Assembly (NCBI GenBank): GCA_039815415.1
Contig: JBCBZH010000007.1
Span: 1-38,719 of the forward strand
Origin: JBCBZH01 sp039815415
GTDB lineage: Bacteria; Bacteroidota; Rhodothermia; Rhodothermales; Rubricoccaceae
Length of the DNA: 38,719 bases
Direction of reading: 5' to 3'
Shown here: positions 24,289-32,909 of the stretch, in pieces
Position numbering within the stretch: the stretch's first letter is position 1
Layout of the letters: the number at the start of each line of letters is the position of its first letter
The notes under the pieces: generated by a model
The model's database searches: none
Seen by the model: only the letters and a program-made list of their open reading frames with translations
What the model was told of the DNA's origin: nothing
Translations under genes and position numbers: made by a program

Positions 24289-24591
24289 ATGGAGTCTGAC
24301 GCCACGCGCCCGGACGAGCCGCGCCCTCCGGCATCGTCTGACGAGCCCGCTCGCACCGAGTGGCGGGCGCTCACACGCCTGCGCGAACGCGTGGAGACGG
24401 CGGCCCGCGAGATCGAGCGGCTCCGCGCTGAGAACGTCGCGCTGGCGGCCCAGGTCGCTGAGGCCGGCGGCCCCGCCCTGCCGCTCGAAGGCGACCCCGA
24501 GGACGTCCGCGCCCAGATCCAGGGTTTCATCGACGCCATCGACCGCGTGCTCGAAGCTCCAGAGGCCTCGGAGGACGAGGCCGCAGCCTGA
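24289..24591 (+). CDS. Small coiled-coil protein upstream of zapA, hypothetical
   Basis: 100-residue acidic protein. Residues 1-24 are Pro/Ser/Glu-rich and probably disordered. Residues 25-58 (TRLRERVETAAREIERLRAENVALAAQVA) form a leucine-rich heptad coiled coil. Residues 69-90 (PEDVRAQIQGFIDAIDRVLEA) form a second amphipathic helix. It ends 6 bp before zapA, so the two are one transcription unit. A short coiled-coil gene in this position is common in the Bacteroidota/Rhodothermota pheT-zapA-rny neighbourhood. A ZapB-like role in division is plausible but unproven. Confidence 0.8.
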   Translation: MESDATRPDEPRPPASSDEPARTEWRALTRLRERVETAAREIERLRAENVALAAQVAEAGGPALPLEGDPEDVRAQIQGFIDAIDRVLEAPEASEDEAAA

Positions 24592-24597
24592 TCCGAC

Positions 24598-24927
24598 ATG
24601 AGTGAGATGGTCTCAATTCGCGTCCGCATCCTGGACCGCGAGTACCCGCTGCGCGTCGCCCCCGGCGACGAGGCGTATACCGTCCACCTCGCCCAGCGCG
24701 TGGACGAGCGCCTGCGGCGCCTGCGCACCGCTCTCCCCTCCCAGCCGGACCTGACCCACGCCATCATCGGCGCCCTCGAGCTGGCGGAAGAGCTCTATGC
24801 AGCCAAAGCGGAGACGGACCAGATCAAGGCCAAAGTGGAGGTGGAGGCCGGGGTGCTAAGCGAGCGCCTGACAGAAGCCCTCGACGGCCCATCCGGCGAT
24901 GGCGCGGTCGGTGAGGCGCCGGCGTAG
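24598..24927 (+). CDS. zapA: Cell division protein ZapA
   Basis: 109-residue FtsZ-ring-associated protein. The N-terminal globular domain (VSIRVRILDREYPLRVAPGDEAYTVHLAQRVDERLRRL) matches ZapA, with LTHAIIGALELAEELYAAKAE beginning the long C-terminal coiled coil. ZapA dimers cross-link FtsZ filaments at midcell. It is the second gene of a two-gene unit with the coiled-coil protein. The 10-mer CGCCAGCTCG lies 11 nt after its stop (24939-24948). In relatives rny is nearby; here a DUF5916 gene intervenes. Confidence 0.93.
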   Translation: MSEMVSIRVRILDREYPLRVAPGDEAYTVHLAQRVDERLRRLRTALPSQPDLTHAIIGALELAEELYAAKAETDQIKAKVEVEAGVLSERLTEALDGPSGDGAVGEAPA

Positions 24928-25060
24928 CGACTCGGCCTCGCCAGCTCGAGGCCTCATTCCGCTTCCGAGTGATAGGGATCGCGCCTAAAGCTTGAGTCTT
25001 GAGGCCTATCCTGGGCGCGCTACGGCCTCCCGAGTCCTCTCACTGGATGCCAAGCTCGTT

Positions 25061-27310
25061 ATGGTGCGCCTCACCCTCCTCCTTGTTCTTGCACTCATGC
25101 CCGCTGTTCTCGCGGCTCAGCCAGTCGCTGAGGACGGCGAGGCCCCGGGCGTGCTCCGAACAAGCACTCCGATGGACGTGCCTCGCCTTACCGGCCCGAT
25201 CGACCTTGACGGGCGAGTGGACGAGCCAGCCTGGGACGCCATCGCCCCTCTCGAGCTGGTGACACACTGGCCCGAGTTCGGCAACGCTCCCTCAGAGCGC
25301 ACCGAGATCCGTCTGGGATACGATGACGACCACCTCTACCTCTCGTGCCGTTGCTACGCACCGCCCGAGGCCGTCTTCGCCAGCTCGTTCCAGCGCGACC
25401 TGTTCACGCTCGCCACGGACTACCTCGCCATCGCGCTTGACACGTTCCAGGACAACGAGAACGGCGTCTACTTCCTTGTCTCCCCCACTGGCTCCCGCAC
25501 CGACGCGGCCATCGCGAAGGACGCCAATGAGAGCCCGGATCCGAGTTGGAACACCTACTGGGACACCGAGGCCACCATTACCGATGAGGGCTGGTTCAGC
25601 GAGGTCCGCATCCCGTTCTCCAGCCTCCGTTACGAGCCCAAGGACGGGCGCGTGGTGATGGGCCTGTCCACCTTCCGATACCTCGGGCGCAAGAACGAGC
25701 TGGACCTGTTCCCCGCCATTCCCCCTGACTGGGGCTTCGACAGTATGGTCAAGCCCTCCGAGATGCAGCCGGTCGCCTTCGAGGGACTCAGCTCCGAGCG
25801 TCCGATCTACGTGACTCCCTACGCGCTGGCAGGACTCGGGCAGTCGTTCGACCTCAACGAGGACGAGGACGCATATCTCCGCACCGAGAGCGAGGTGTTC
25901 GACATCGGCGGCGACCTCAAGATGAGCCTCACCGACGACCTCACGCTCGACCTGACGCTCAACACAGACTTTGCCCAGGTCGAGGCCGACGACCCACAGG
26001 TCAACCTGACGCGCTTCTCGCTCTTCTTCCCCGAGAAGCGCCAGTTCTTCCTCGAACGCGCCAGCCTGTTCGATTTCCCCCTGGGCGGCCCCAACCGCTT
26101 GTTCTACAGCCGCCGCATCGGCCTCAACGATGGGCAGGCGGTGCCCCTGCTCGGTGGCGGACGGCTGGTGGGGCGCGCAGGTCCGTGGGACGTCGGCGTC
26201 ATCTCCCTCCAGACCGGCCGCCTGCGCATCGGCGAGAACGAGACGCTGCCCTCGGAGAACTTCAGCGTGCTGCGCCTTCGCCAGCCCGTGTTCAACGCCA
26301 ACTCGACGGCTGGCACGATGGTCACCAGCCGACTTGGTGAGGACGGGACCTACAACATCGCCGTGGGCCTGGATGCCGATGTGCGAGTGTTCGAGCAGTC
26401 GTTTCTGCAGCTCCACTGGGTGCAGACCTTCGATGACGCCGTGGACTTCGGAGTGGCGCCGTGGGACATTGCCAAGATGCGTGTGACGCTGGCGCGCCGG
26501 GCGTACACCGGCACCAGCTACGATATCACCGCGCTCCGTGCGGGCAGCGAGTATCGCCCCGACCTCGGGTTCGAGACCCGTGAGGACTATGCTGTGATCG
26601 CCGGATCCATCTCCCAGGGATGGGGCGGCTCCCCGGGGTCCCCGTTCGCCCGGCACCAGATCCAGGCCAACCGGATTCAGTTCTTCCGAAATGCCGACAC
26701 CTCGGTGGAGTCGACCGAGTCTGGACTCTCCTGGGACGGCCAGCTCAAGTCCGGCGCCCTGTTCAACCTTGCCGGCACCCTGAACACCGATGACCTCCGC
26801 GAGGGCTTCGAGCTGACGGATGAGGTTGAGGTCGTGCCCGGCAGCTACACGTTCGCATCCGGCGAAGGACGCTATGAGCTCCCCGCCAGCGGTGCCCTCA
26901 GCACGGCCGTCAACGCAGGCGCCGGTTCGTTTTACGACGGCTGGCGCGTCACGGCAGGCCTCACCCCCACGTGGATCGCGTCCAGGCACCTCGAGCTGAG
27001 CGGCGGCTACGAGATCAACCGCATCGACTTCCCAGACCGGGATCAGGCATTCACGGCGCACGTCGGTACCCTGCGTGTGCTGGCAGCGCTCAACACCAAG
27101 CTCTCGGCCGCGGCCTTCCTGCAGATCAACTCCACTGCCGAGGCGGGGCTGATGAACATCCGCCTCCGCTACAACCCGCGCGAAGGCAACGACTTCTACC
27201 TCGTCCTCAATGAGGGGTTCAATACCCACCGCCTGGACACATCGCCAGCTCGGCCGTTCACCTCGCAGCGGTCTATCGTCGCGAAGTACACCTATACCTT
27301 CGCCCTCTGA
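25061..27310 (+). CDS. CBM9-like / DUF5916 outer-membrane protein
   Basis: 749-residue protein with signal peptide MVRLTLLLVLALMPAVLAAQ. The ATG at 25061 was preferred to an open-frame start at 24992 because it places the signal at the N-terminus. Residues ~45-230 are a carbohydrate-binding family 9-like domain (IDLDGRVDEPAWDAIAPL, LGYDDDHLYLSCRCY, DYLAIALDTFQDNENGVYF, WFSEVRIPFSSLRY). The remainder is the DUF5916 region (NTDFAQVEADDPQVNLTRFSLFFPEKRQFFLE, LFYSRRIG), predicted to be an outer-membrane beta barrel. It ends in alternating strand sequence (IVAKYTYTF) with terminal Ala-Leu. The family is widespread in Bacteroidota; function is not established. It has its own likely promoter and stands between zapA and rny. 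Confidence 0.9.
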   Translation: MVRLTLLLVLALMPAVLAAQPVAEDGEAPGVLRTSTPMDVPRLTGPIDLDGRVDEPAWDAIAPLELVTHWPEFGNAPSERTEIRLGYDDDHLYLSCRCYAPPEAVFASSFQRDLFTLATDYLAIALDTFQDNENGVYFLVSPTGSRTDAAIAKDANESPDPSWNTYWDTEATITDEGWFSEVRIPFSSLRYEPKDGRVVMGLSTFRYLGRKNELDLFPAIPPDWGFDSMVKPSEMQPVAFEGLSSERPIYVTPYALAGLGQSFDLNEDEDAYLRTESEVFDIGGDLKMSLTDDLTLDLTLNTDFAQVEADDPQVNLTRFSLFFPEKRQFFLERASLFDFPLGGPNRLFYSRRIGLNDGQAVPLLGGGRLVGRAGPWDVGVISLQTGRLRIGENETLPSENFSVLRLRQPVFNANSTAGTMVTSRLGEDGTYNIAVGLDADVRVFEQSFLQLHWVQTFDDAVDFGVAPWDIAKMRVTLARRAYTGTSYDITALRAGSEYRPDLGFETREDYAVIAGSISQGWGGSPGSPFARHQIQANRIQFFRNADTSVESTESGLSWDGQLKSGALFNLAGTLNTDDLREGFELTDEVEVVPGSYTFASGEGRYELPASGALSTAVNAGAGSFYDGWRVTAGLTPTWIASRHLELSGGYEINRIDFPDRDQAFTAHVGTLRVLAALNTKLSAAAFLQINSTAEAGLMNIRLRYNPREGNDFYLVLNEGFNTHRLDTSPARPFTSQRSIVAKYTYTFAL

Positions 27311-27764
27311 CGCGTAGGTGAGAACGCGGACCTCGAGCTGGCGAACCGGCACGCGCCCACTCGGAAATTCGCTGTGCCCTGAGGAACACGGCACAGCGCT
27401 GGTGCGATCTTAAGGCCGCATCGCAGCAGGCTTGCCTGGTCGGTGCCCACCGGTCTGTAGCCACAGCATGGGAACCTGAACAGCGTTTATCGCGGGGGTT
27501 CCGCTTCGGGCCTGATCATCAGGCCGCACCCCGGCGCTCGTCGCTGGGGCTGGGAGGTTCGCCTCCCGCCGCGGAAGGCGAGAGGGTCCAGAGAGCCCCC
27601 ACCATTTCTGACGAGTAGGTTCTCGTCCACGCGCTGCAGGCTGGTGCCTCCTTCGACGAGACGAAACGGCTCCCGGCGTCTCCCTTTTGTCTCGTCCTCG
27701 TGCTCTGCACGCCCCGGCGATTGCCGGATCGCATCCGGAGCACACCTGCACTCCATCGTCCCCC
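27311..27764 (+). ncRNA. Hairpin-dense intergenic region upstream of rny, candidate structured RNA
   Basis: 454 bp without a convincing ORF but with many perfect inverted repeats. These include CGCTGTGCC/GGCACAGCG (27370-27398), TGCGAT/ATCGCA (27403-27425), CAGGC/GCCTG (27427-27438), CGGTG/CACCG (27441-27452) and GGCCTG/CAGGCC (27509-27525). Others are GGGAGG-TTCG-CCTCCC with a UUCG tetraloop (27552-27567), GACGAG/CTCGTC (27610-27627), a 12-bp stem 27655-27666/27685-27696, and CCGGAT/ATCCGG (27724-27738). This density suggests a structured RNA or the rny leader. zapA-linked 6S RNA is one idea, but I could not match the 6S core. No RNase P, tmRNA or SRP motif was found. Confidence 0.35.
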
Positions 27765-29477
27765 ATGTCCCCCCTCGTTCTCGCCATCGCCGCCGCCGTT
27801 GCCGCCTTCGTGGCGGGCGGACTGCTCGGGCGTGTGGTTCGGATCGGGGCCGGGGAGCGAGAGCGGGCCGCTGCGCTGAGTGCCGCCCACGACGCCAAGA
27901 CCGCTGCCGAGGCGGAGGCCGAGGCGTTCCGTCGCGACGTGGCGGAGCCCGCTCGGGCCGAGATCGCCCAGACGCGAGAGGCGCTCCAGCTCCGCCGCGA
28001 AAAGCTCGACGCACGGGCCGCAGAACTGAACGAGCGCAAGGCCCGCACGCGCGAGAAGGTCGAGGCCGCCCAGGCCCGGCTCCATCAGGAGACCACCCGG
28101 CTCGCCCAGAAAGAGGCGGCGCTGACGGCAGCTGCGGAGGCCTTCGATGTGCTGACCGCCGAGGCCCGCGCCCGGCACGACGAAGCCAACGCGCTCAAGA
28201 CGCAGATCCGCACGCTCGCCACAACGGTCGGGCGGCGCCAGCAAGAGATCGCCACCCGCGAACAGGAGATCGCCGACCTCCACGACCGCGTGATGGCACA
28301 GGCTGAGCGCCTCGACGCGCTGGTGGAGGATCATCTCGGAAAACTGGAACGCCTGGCCCAGATGTCCCGCGAGGAGGCCCGTCGCCAGCTCGTGGACGAG
28401 ATGGTGCGCGAGGCCAAGCTGGAGGCGGCCGGACGCGTGAAGGACGCCCGCGACGACGCCCGGCGGATCGCGCAGCGCGAAGCCCAGAAGGTGATCCTCA
28501 AGTCGATCCAGCGACTCGCCGCCACGACGACCATCGAGCACACGGTCGCACCGGTGCTGCTCACGTCGGACGATCAGAAGGGCCGCATCATCGGGCGCGA
28601 GGGCCGCAACATCCGTGCGTTCGAGGCCGCCACGGGCGTCGAGGTGGTGGTGGATGACACGCCGGATGCCGTGCTCGTGTCCAGCTTCGATCCCGTCCGC
28701 CGGGAGGTGGCCCGGCTCTCGCTCTCCCGCCTGCTGGCCGACGGGCGCGTTCACCCGGCCCGGATCGAGGAGATCGTGGAGGCCACGCGCGAGGAGATCG
28801 AGGAGGAGATCGTCCAGACCGGTGAGCAGACGGCGCTCGAGCTGCAGCTGCACGGCCTCCACCCCGACCTGGTGAAGCTCGTGGGGCGCATGAAGTACCG
28901 GTCGTCGTACGGCCAGAACCTGCTCGCCCACTCCATCGAAACGGCCAAGCTGGCGAGCCTTATGGCGGCCGAGCTGGACCTCGATGCGCGCAAGGCCCGG
29001 CGCGCGGGCCTCCTCCATGACATCGGGAAGGTGTTGGAAGAGAACCTGGAAGTGCCCCATGCCATTGCAGGGATGGAGATCGCCCGCAGGCTCCAGGAGC
29101 ACCCGGACGTGGCCAACGCCATCGGCGCGCATCACGACGATGTTCCGATGGCGACGCCCATCGCGGCGCTGGTGCAGGCGGCCGACGCTGCCAGCGGCGC
29201 CCGACCCGGTGCCCGGCGCGAGTCGTTGGAGCGCTACGTGGAGCGGCTCAAGACGCTCGAGAGCCTCGCCAGCACGTTCGACGGCGTCGCGCAGGCGTAC
29301 GCCATCCAGGCGGGCCGGGAGGTGCGCGTGGTGGTGGACACCGGCCGCGTGTCCGACGCGCTGGCGGAGACGCTGGCGGTGGACATCTCGCGGCAGATCG
29401 AGCGCGAGATGGACTACCCCGGCCAGATCAAGGTGACTGTCATCCGCGAGGTTCGCGCGACCGCGACTGCGCGGTAG
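27765..29477 (+). CDS. rny: Ribonuclease Y
   Basis: Membrane-anchored endoribonuclease that initiates mRNA decay. 570 residues, about 50 longer than B. subtilis RNase Y. Residues 1-25 are the TM anchor (MSPLVLAIAAAVAAFVAGGLLG). Residues ~35-200 form a long charged coiled coil. The KH domain (GRIIGREGRNIRAFEAATGVEVVVDDTP, from about 272) and the HD domain (HSIETAKLASLMAAELDL, then LLHDIGK with the metal His-Asp near residue 417, and AHHDD) follow. The frame opens at a TTG at 27687, but the ATG at 27765 places the TM first as in the family. The gene ends 22 bp from the stop of the convergent paralogue array, with a 10-mer motif between them. Confidence 0.97.
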   Translation: MSPLVLAIAAAVAAFVAGGLLGRVVRIGAGERERAAALSAAHDAKTAAEAEAEAFRRDVAEPARAEIAQTREALQLRREKLDARAAELNERKARTREKVEAAQARLHQETTRLAQKEAALTAAAEAFDVLTAEARARHDEANALKTQIRTLATTVGRRQQEIATREQEIADLHDRVMAQAERLDALVEDHLGKLERLAQMSREEARRQLVDEMVREAKLEAAGRVKDARDDARRIAQREAQKVILKSIQRLAATTTIEHTVAPVLLTSDDQKGRIIGREGRNIRAFEAATGVEVVVDDTPDAVLVSSFDPVRREVARLSLSRLLADGRVHPARIEEIVEATREEIEEEIVQTGEQTALELQLHGLHPDLVKLVGRMKYRSSYGQNLLAHSIETAKLASLMAAELDLDARKARRAGLLHDIGKVLEENLEVPHAIAGMEIARRLQEHPDVANAIGAHHDDVPMATPIAALVQAADAASGARPGARRESLERYVERLKTLESLASTFDGVAQAYAIQAGREVRVVVDTGRVSDALAETLAVDISRQIEREMDYPGQIKVTVIREVRATATAR

Positions 29478-29499
29478 GCCCTCGCCAGCTCGAGGCGAT

Positions 29500-31170
29500 T
29501 CAGCGCGCCACGGTAAAGGTCAGTGTTTCCACAGCCCCCGGTGCCACCTCCACACGGAGCAAATACGTCCCCGGCGCCAGCCCGACAGAGATCGCCAGCT
29601 CGTTCTCGCCGCGCGGCATCTCGGCATCCACGAGGACCTCGAGCTGGCGACCGAGGGCATCGTACACCGTAGCGCGGACGTACGCGTCTTCGGGAAGCGT
29701 TACGCGCACCTCGGGCTGGCGCGAAGGGTTGGGCCGTGCATGCGAGAGCCCGAGTTCGACCGGCAGCTCCGGACGCGAGATCTCGACCGGCGAGCTGGTG
29801 AAGAACCCATCGGCGGCGAGCGCTTGGAGCGCTGTGGCATACCCGCGCATCACTGCTACTGACTGGAGGTTGTCTGTCCCCTGACCAAACGGGAAGGCGA
29901 AAAGTAGCGTCGTGGATTCATCCGGGGCGATTCGAAACGGCCCCGTGGACACCATCATGACGCGGTCGCCTTGTGGACTGACCGTCCCATTCCCATCTGT
30001 GTTCACCTCGCTGTAGTACGCCCTGGTGACGGGGTCGCCTGCGAAGTGGAATCGGGTCGTGCGGATCCCACTTCCTGCCTGCTGGAAGCCAGTCCCATAC
30101 TCGTAGCGTGGGGACCCATCTCCCCACAGACCGCGCATGTAGTTGTAGTACTCCACTGGCCTCCCGGGGTCCTGCGTTCCATCGGGCCCACCGCCGATGT
30201 ACGACCCCGAAGCGGTCGAACCAAGAGATTCTCCCGGCTCATCGACACTCCCATCGAAGTCATCATCGCGTCCATTCGCCAGTCCGATGGGACCCTGAAG
30301 AATCTGGATGCCTAGCGCCGGTGGCGGCGAGCCGTAGGCCGAGTCGTCGTTGGAGTCGTTGTAGACGAACACCATGTTGCGCAGCGAGTCCGATCCGATG
30401 TAATCGTCTCCAGCGTCCCCAAGGTCTACGTCTGACCACATGGTGGCGTACATCGGCTCGATGGTCTGGCGGCCCCGATTGATGATCTCATACCGCACGA
30501 ACGTCGTCTGCAGGAGCACGGGGCTCGCCGTTTCTCGCCTGCTTCCATAGAGAAACGCCTGCACTCGTACTTCGACACCGAGCGGAGCACCGGGGTTGTG
30601 CTCATTCCCTGCGTCGTTCATGACCCACCACGCCGCCACGTTCCCGATCAGATCCGGCTGGTCGCCAGCTTCGAGGTCGTAGTTGGTCGGGTCACCGTCG
30701 CCATCGATCACGGGCGCGCCGAGTTGGTGGGGCCAGTCGCGCAGATCCTCCGTCAGCTCGCCCGTGGCGTAGTAGTGCGAGATATCGCTCCGAGAGACGA
30801 CATAGATGCGGTCGTGCTCGGAACAGTCCTGTGGCGGGTTGGCGGCGGCGTCCAAGGGCCCCGGCCAGTAGTCCCACCCTCCATACCGAGCCGCCGCGAC
30901 GCGCAGGTCAGCGTCCACAAGCCCACCTAGCCAGAACCCCGCTGCCAACATGGGCGAGTTATGAGTGTCCCTGGGAATGAGGTAGCCATCTCCGGAGGTA
31001 GTTGACCCACCAAAGAAGAGCGAGCCGGTATTGAACAGCGACGCCTGGATCTGGTCATTGACCACATACCGGATGGCTGTGCCATGCTCACACGTCCCCA
31101 CGTCTTGTGCTTGGCTCGAGCTGGCGACCGCCACCGCCAGCCCGACGAACAGAAGCCCGCGTCCGATCAT
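29500..31170 (-). CDS. Array paralogue 5 (last transcribed): T9SS-exported protein of unknown function
   Basis: 556 residues. Signal peptide MIGRGLLFVGLAVAVASSSQAQ; C-terminal type A sorting domain from HARPNPSRQPEVRVTLPEDA to VETLTFTVAR. Blocks shared by the array are FFGGSTTSGDGY, WLGGLVDADLRVAAARYGG, YWPGPL, NPPQDCSEHDRIYVVSR, DLRDWPHQLGAPVIDGDGDP, AAWWVMNDAGN, LGVEVR, MYATMWSDVDLGDAGDDY, YGSPPPALGIQ, and the acidic loop NGRDDDFDGSVDEPGE, which looks like a Ca2+ site. Two Cys (TCEHG near the mature N-terminus and PPQDCS) are conserved, suggesting a disulfide. Start overlaps the preceding gene's stop by ATGA. Exported to the cell surface by inference; activity unknown. The stop lies 22 bp from the convergent rny. 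Confidence 0.88.
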   Translation of the reverse strand: MIGRGLLFVGLAVAVASSSQAQDVGTCEHGTAIRYVVNDQIQASLFNTGSLFFGGSTTSGDGYLIPRDTHNSPMLAAGFWLGGLVDADLRVAAARYGGWDYWPGPLDAAANPPQDCSEHDRIYVVSRSDISHYYATGELTEDLRDWPHQLGAPVIDGDGDPTNYDLEAGDQPDLIGNVAAWWVMNDAGNEHNPGAPLGVEVRVQAFLYGSRRETASPVLLQTTFVRYEIINRGRQTIEPMYATMWSDVDLGDAGDDYIGSDSLRNMVFVYNDSNDDSAYGSPPPALGIQILQGPIGLANGRDDDFDGSVDEPGESLGSTASGSYIGGGPDGTQDPGRPVEYYNYMRGLWGDGSPRYEYGTGFQQAGSGIRTTRFHFAGDPVTRAYYSEVNTDGNGTVSPQGDRVMMVSTGPFRIAPDESTTLLFAFPFGQGTDNLQSVAVMRGYATALQALAADGFFTSSPVEISRPELPVELGLSHARPNPSRQPEVRVTLPEDAYVRATVYDALGRQLEVLVDAEMPRGENELAISVGLAPGTYLLRVEVAPGAVETLTFTVAR

Positions 31171-32909
31171 TGCGCGACCGTGAACGTCAGCGTCTCCACA
31201 CCGCCCGGCTCCACCTCTACCCGCAACAGGTACATCCCCGGCGCCAGCCCGGCAGAGATCGCCAGTTCGTGGTCGCCCCTCGGCATCTCGGCATCCACGA
31301 GGACCTCGAGCTGGCGACCGAGCGCATCCAGGATCGTGGCGCGGACGTGGGTGTCTGCCGGGAGCGTCAGGAGCGCCGCTGCAGACCCCGAGACGGGATT
31401 GGGCTGAACCCGCGAGAGAGACACGGGGCGATCCCGCACACCGAGCCCTCCATGCTCGCCCGCTCGGACCTGCGACGACCGTTCGAAGGCGCCCGCCGAG
31501 CTGGCGTCCTGAAGCACCGAGGCGATGGCGCGGAGCGCGGCGACGGACTGGAGGTGCGACGTGCTCCGGGCGTAGGGCATCGCGTAGAGCAGCGTCGCGC
31601 TGGCGCCGGGTTCGAGTCGAAAGGGACCAGTGGCGAGCGAACTCTCCCTGCCTCTCACGCCCATCCTTGTGCCGTTGCCGTCGATGTTCATCTCACTCCA
31701 GAAGCTCTCTGTAACCGGATCGCCGGAGAAGAGAAATCGTGTGACTGGCGCCTCTCCCTCATGCACCCATTCTCCGTTCCAGATCTCATAGATCGGATCT
31801 CCATGCTGCCACCGCCCCTGCATCATGTAGAAATAGTGCTCTGAAAAGAAGGGAAAGGGGTAGAAGTAGTCGCACACACCACACAGCCAGTAGAACGGCC
31901 CTGTCGCTGTTGCCCGCAGCCTCTCACCTGCCTCATCGACCTCTCCATCGAAATCGTCATCGCGCCCATTCGCCAGTCCCACCGGGCCGATTAGCACCTG
32001 GACGCCTTGAGCAGGCGGGGCCTGACCATAATCCGCGTCCAGATCCTCACGATTGTAGACGTACGACAGATTGCGAAGCGTGTCCACACCGATGTAGTCA
32101 TCTCCGCCATCTCCCAGGTCAAAGTCGGCCCACATCGCTGCATACATCGAGTCAACGGGCTGGCGACCCCGATTGATGACCTCGTAGCGGTAGAAGGTGG
32201 TCTGCGTCAGCGCCCGGCTCTGCGCCGTGTGCGGACTGCCGAACGCGAACGCCAGCACACGCACCTCCACGCCGAGGGGTGTGCTTTCCCCCGCAGTCCA
32301 CGACCGACCACTTTGGCCGTGGTCATTCCCGGCGTCGTTCATCACCCACCACGCTGCCACGTCTCCGATCAGCTCCGGTTGATCGCCAGCGCGAAAGTCG
32401 TAGTTCGTCGAATCCCCGTCGCCATCGAGGACCGGAGCGCCGAGGTGATGCGGCCAATCGCGGAGGTCATTCGTCAGCTCGCCCGTCGTGAGGTAGCGCG
32501 CTACATCCTGCCGGGAGACTACGTAGATCCGGTCGTGCGTCGAGCAATCGGTGGGTGGCGTGGCCGCGTTCTCCAACGGACCCGGCCAGAAGTCCCAATC
32601 TCCGTAGCGCGCGGCGGCGACCCGCAGCTCTCCATCCACTCTCCCACCGAGCCAGAGCCCTGCCGCAAAGATGGGTGACACCGGGCCTCCACGTGGCGTC
32701 TCCTCCCATCGTGGAATGATGTAGCCATCCCCCGAGGTGGTCTGCCCACCGAAGAAGAGGCCCCCCGTGTTCATCACTGCCGCCCGAAGCGTCGGCGTCT
32801 CGATGAACCGGTGGGCCGCTCCGGTCTCGCACGAGCCGAACGTCTGCGCATGGCTCGCGCTGGCGAGACTCACCGCCAGCCCGACGAGCAGGAGCGCGCG
32901 TCTCATCAT
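31167..32909 (-). CDS. Array paralogue 4: T9SS-exported protein with a unique CxxC insertion
   Basis: 580 residues, the longest member. Signal peptide MMRRALLLVGLAVSLASASHAQ; sorting domain from RVQPNPVSGSAAALLTLPADT to VETLTFTVAQ. It has the shared blocks (FFGGQTTSGDGY, WLGGRVDGELRVAAARYGD, FWPGPLENA, DCSTHDRIYVVSR, AAWWVMNDAGN) and the acidic loop NGRDDDFDGEVDEAGE. Two regions are special. After the acidic loop it has FYWLCGVCDYFYPFPFF, an aromatic insertion with a CxxC pair found in no other member. Near DAGNDHGQSGRSWTAGESTP it also has an extra loop. The start overlaps the upstream gene by ATGA (ATGATG at the junction). Function unknown. Confidence 0.88.
   Translation of the reverse strand: MMRRALLLVGLAVSLASASHAQTFGSCETGAAHRFIETPTLRAAVMNTGGLFFGGQTTSGDGYIIPRWEETPRGGPVSPIFAAGLWLGGRVDGELRVAAARYGDWDFWPGPLENAATPPTDCSTHDRIYVVSRQDVARYLTTGELTNDLRDWPHHLGAPVLDGDGDSTNYDFRAGDQPELIGDVAAWWVMNDAGNDHGQSGRSWTAGESTPLGVEVRVLAFAFGSPHTAQSRALTQTTFYRYEVINRGRQPVDSMYAAMWADFDLGDGGDDYIGVDTLRNLSYVYNREDLDADYGQAPPAQGVQVLIGPVGLANGRDDDFDGEVDEAGERLRATATGPFYWLCGVCDYFYPFPFFSEHYFYMMQGRWQHGDPIYEIWNGEWVHEGEAPVTRFLFSGDPVTESFWSEMNIDGNGTRMGVRGRESSLATGPFRLEPGASATLLYAMPYARSTSHLQSVAALRAIASVLQDASSAGAFERSSQVRAGEHGGLGVRDRPVSLSRVQPNPVSGSAAALLTLPADTHVRATILDALGRQLEVLVDAEMPRGDHELAISAGLAPGMYLLRVEVEPGGVETLTFTVAQ

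Noticed and set aside
25292..27394. 700-codon open frame antisense to the DUF5916 gene
   Set aside because: It mirrors the real gene's codons in a high-GC genome; the translation is Val/Gly/Arg/Glu-rich with no domain, and the sense frame has a signal peptide and clear domains.
27552..27567. TTCG loop that might be a tRNA or tmRNA T-arm
   Set aside because: It is a perfect 6-bp stem with a UUCG tetraloop, without the 7-nt T-loop, acceptor stem or anticodon arm. No tRNA was found in the window.
27519..29135. 538-codon open frame antisense to rny
   Set aside because: rny has TM, coiled coil, KH and HD domains in the sense frame; the antisense is compositionally typical of a shadow.
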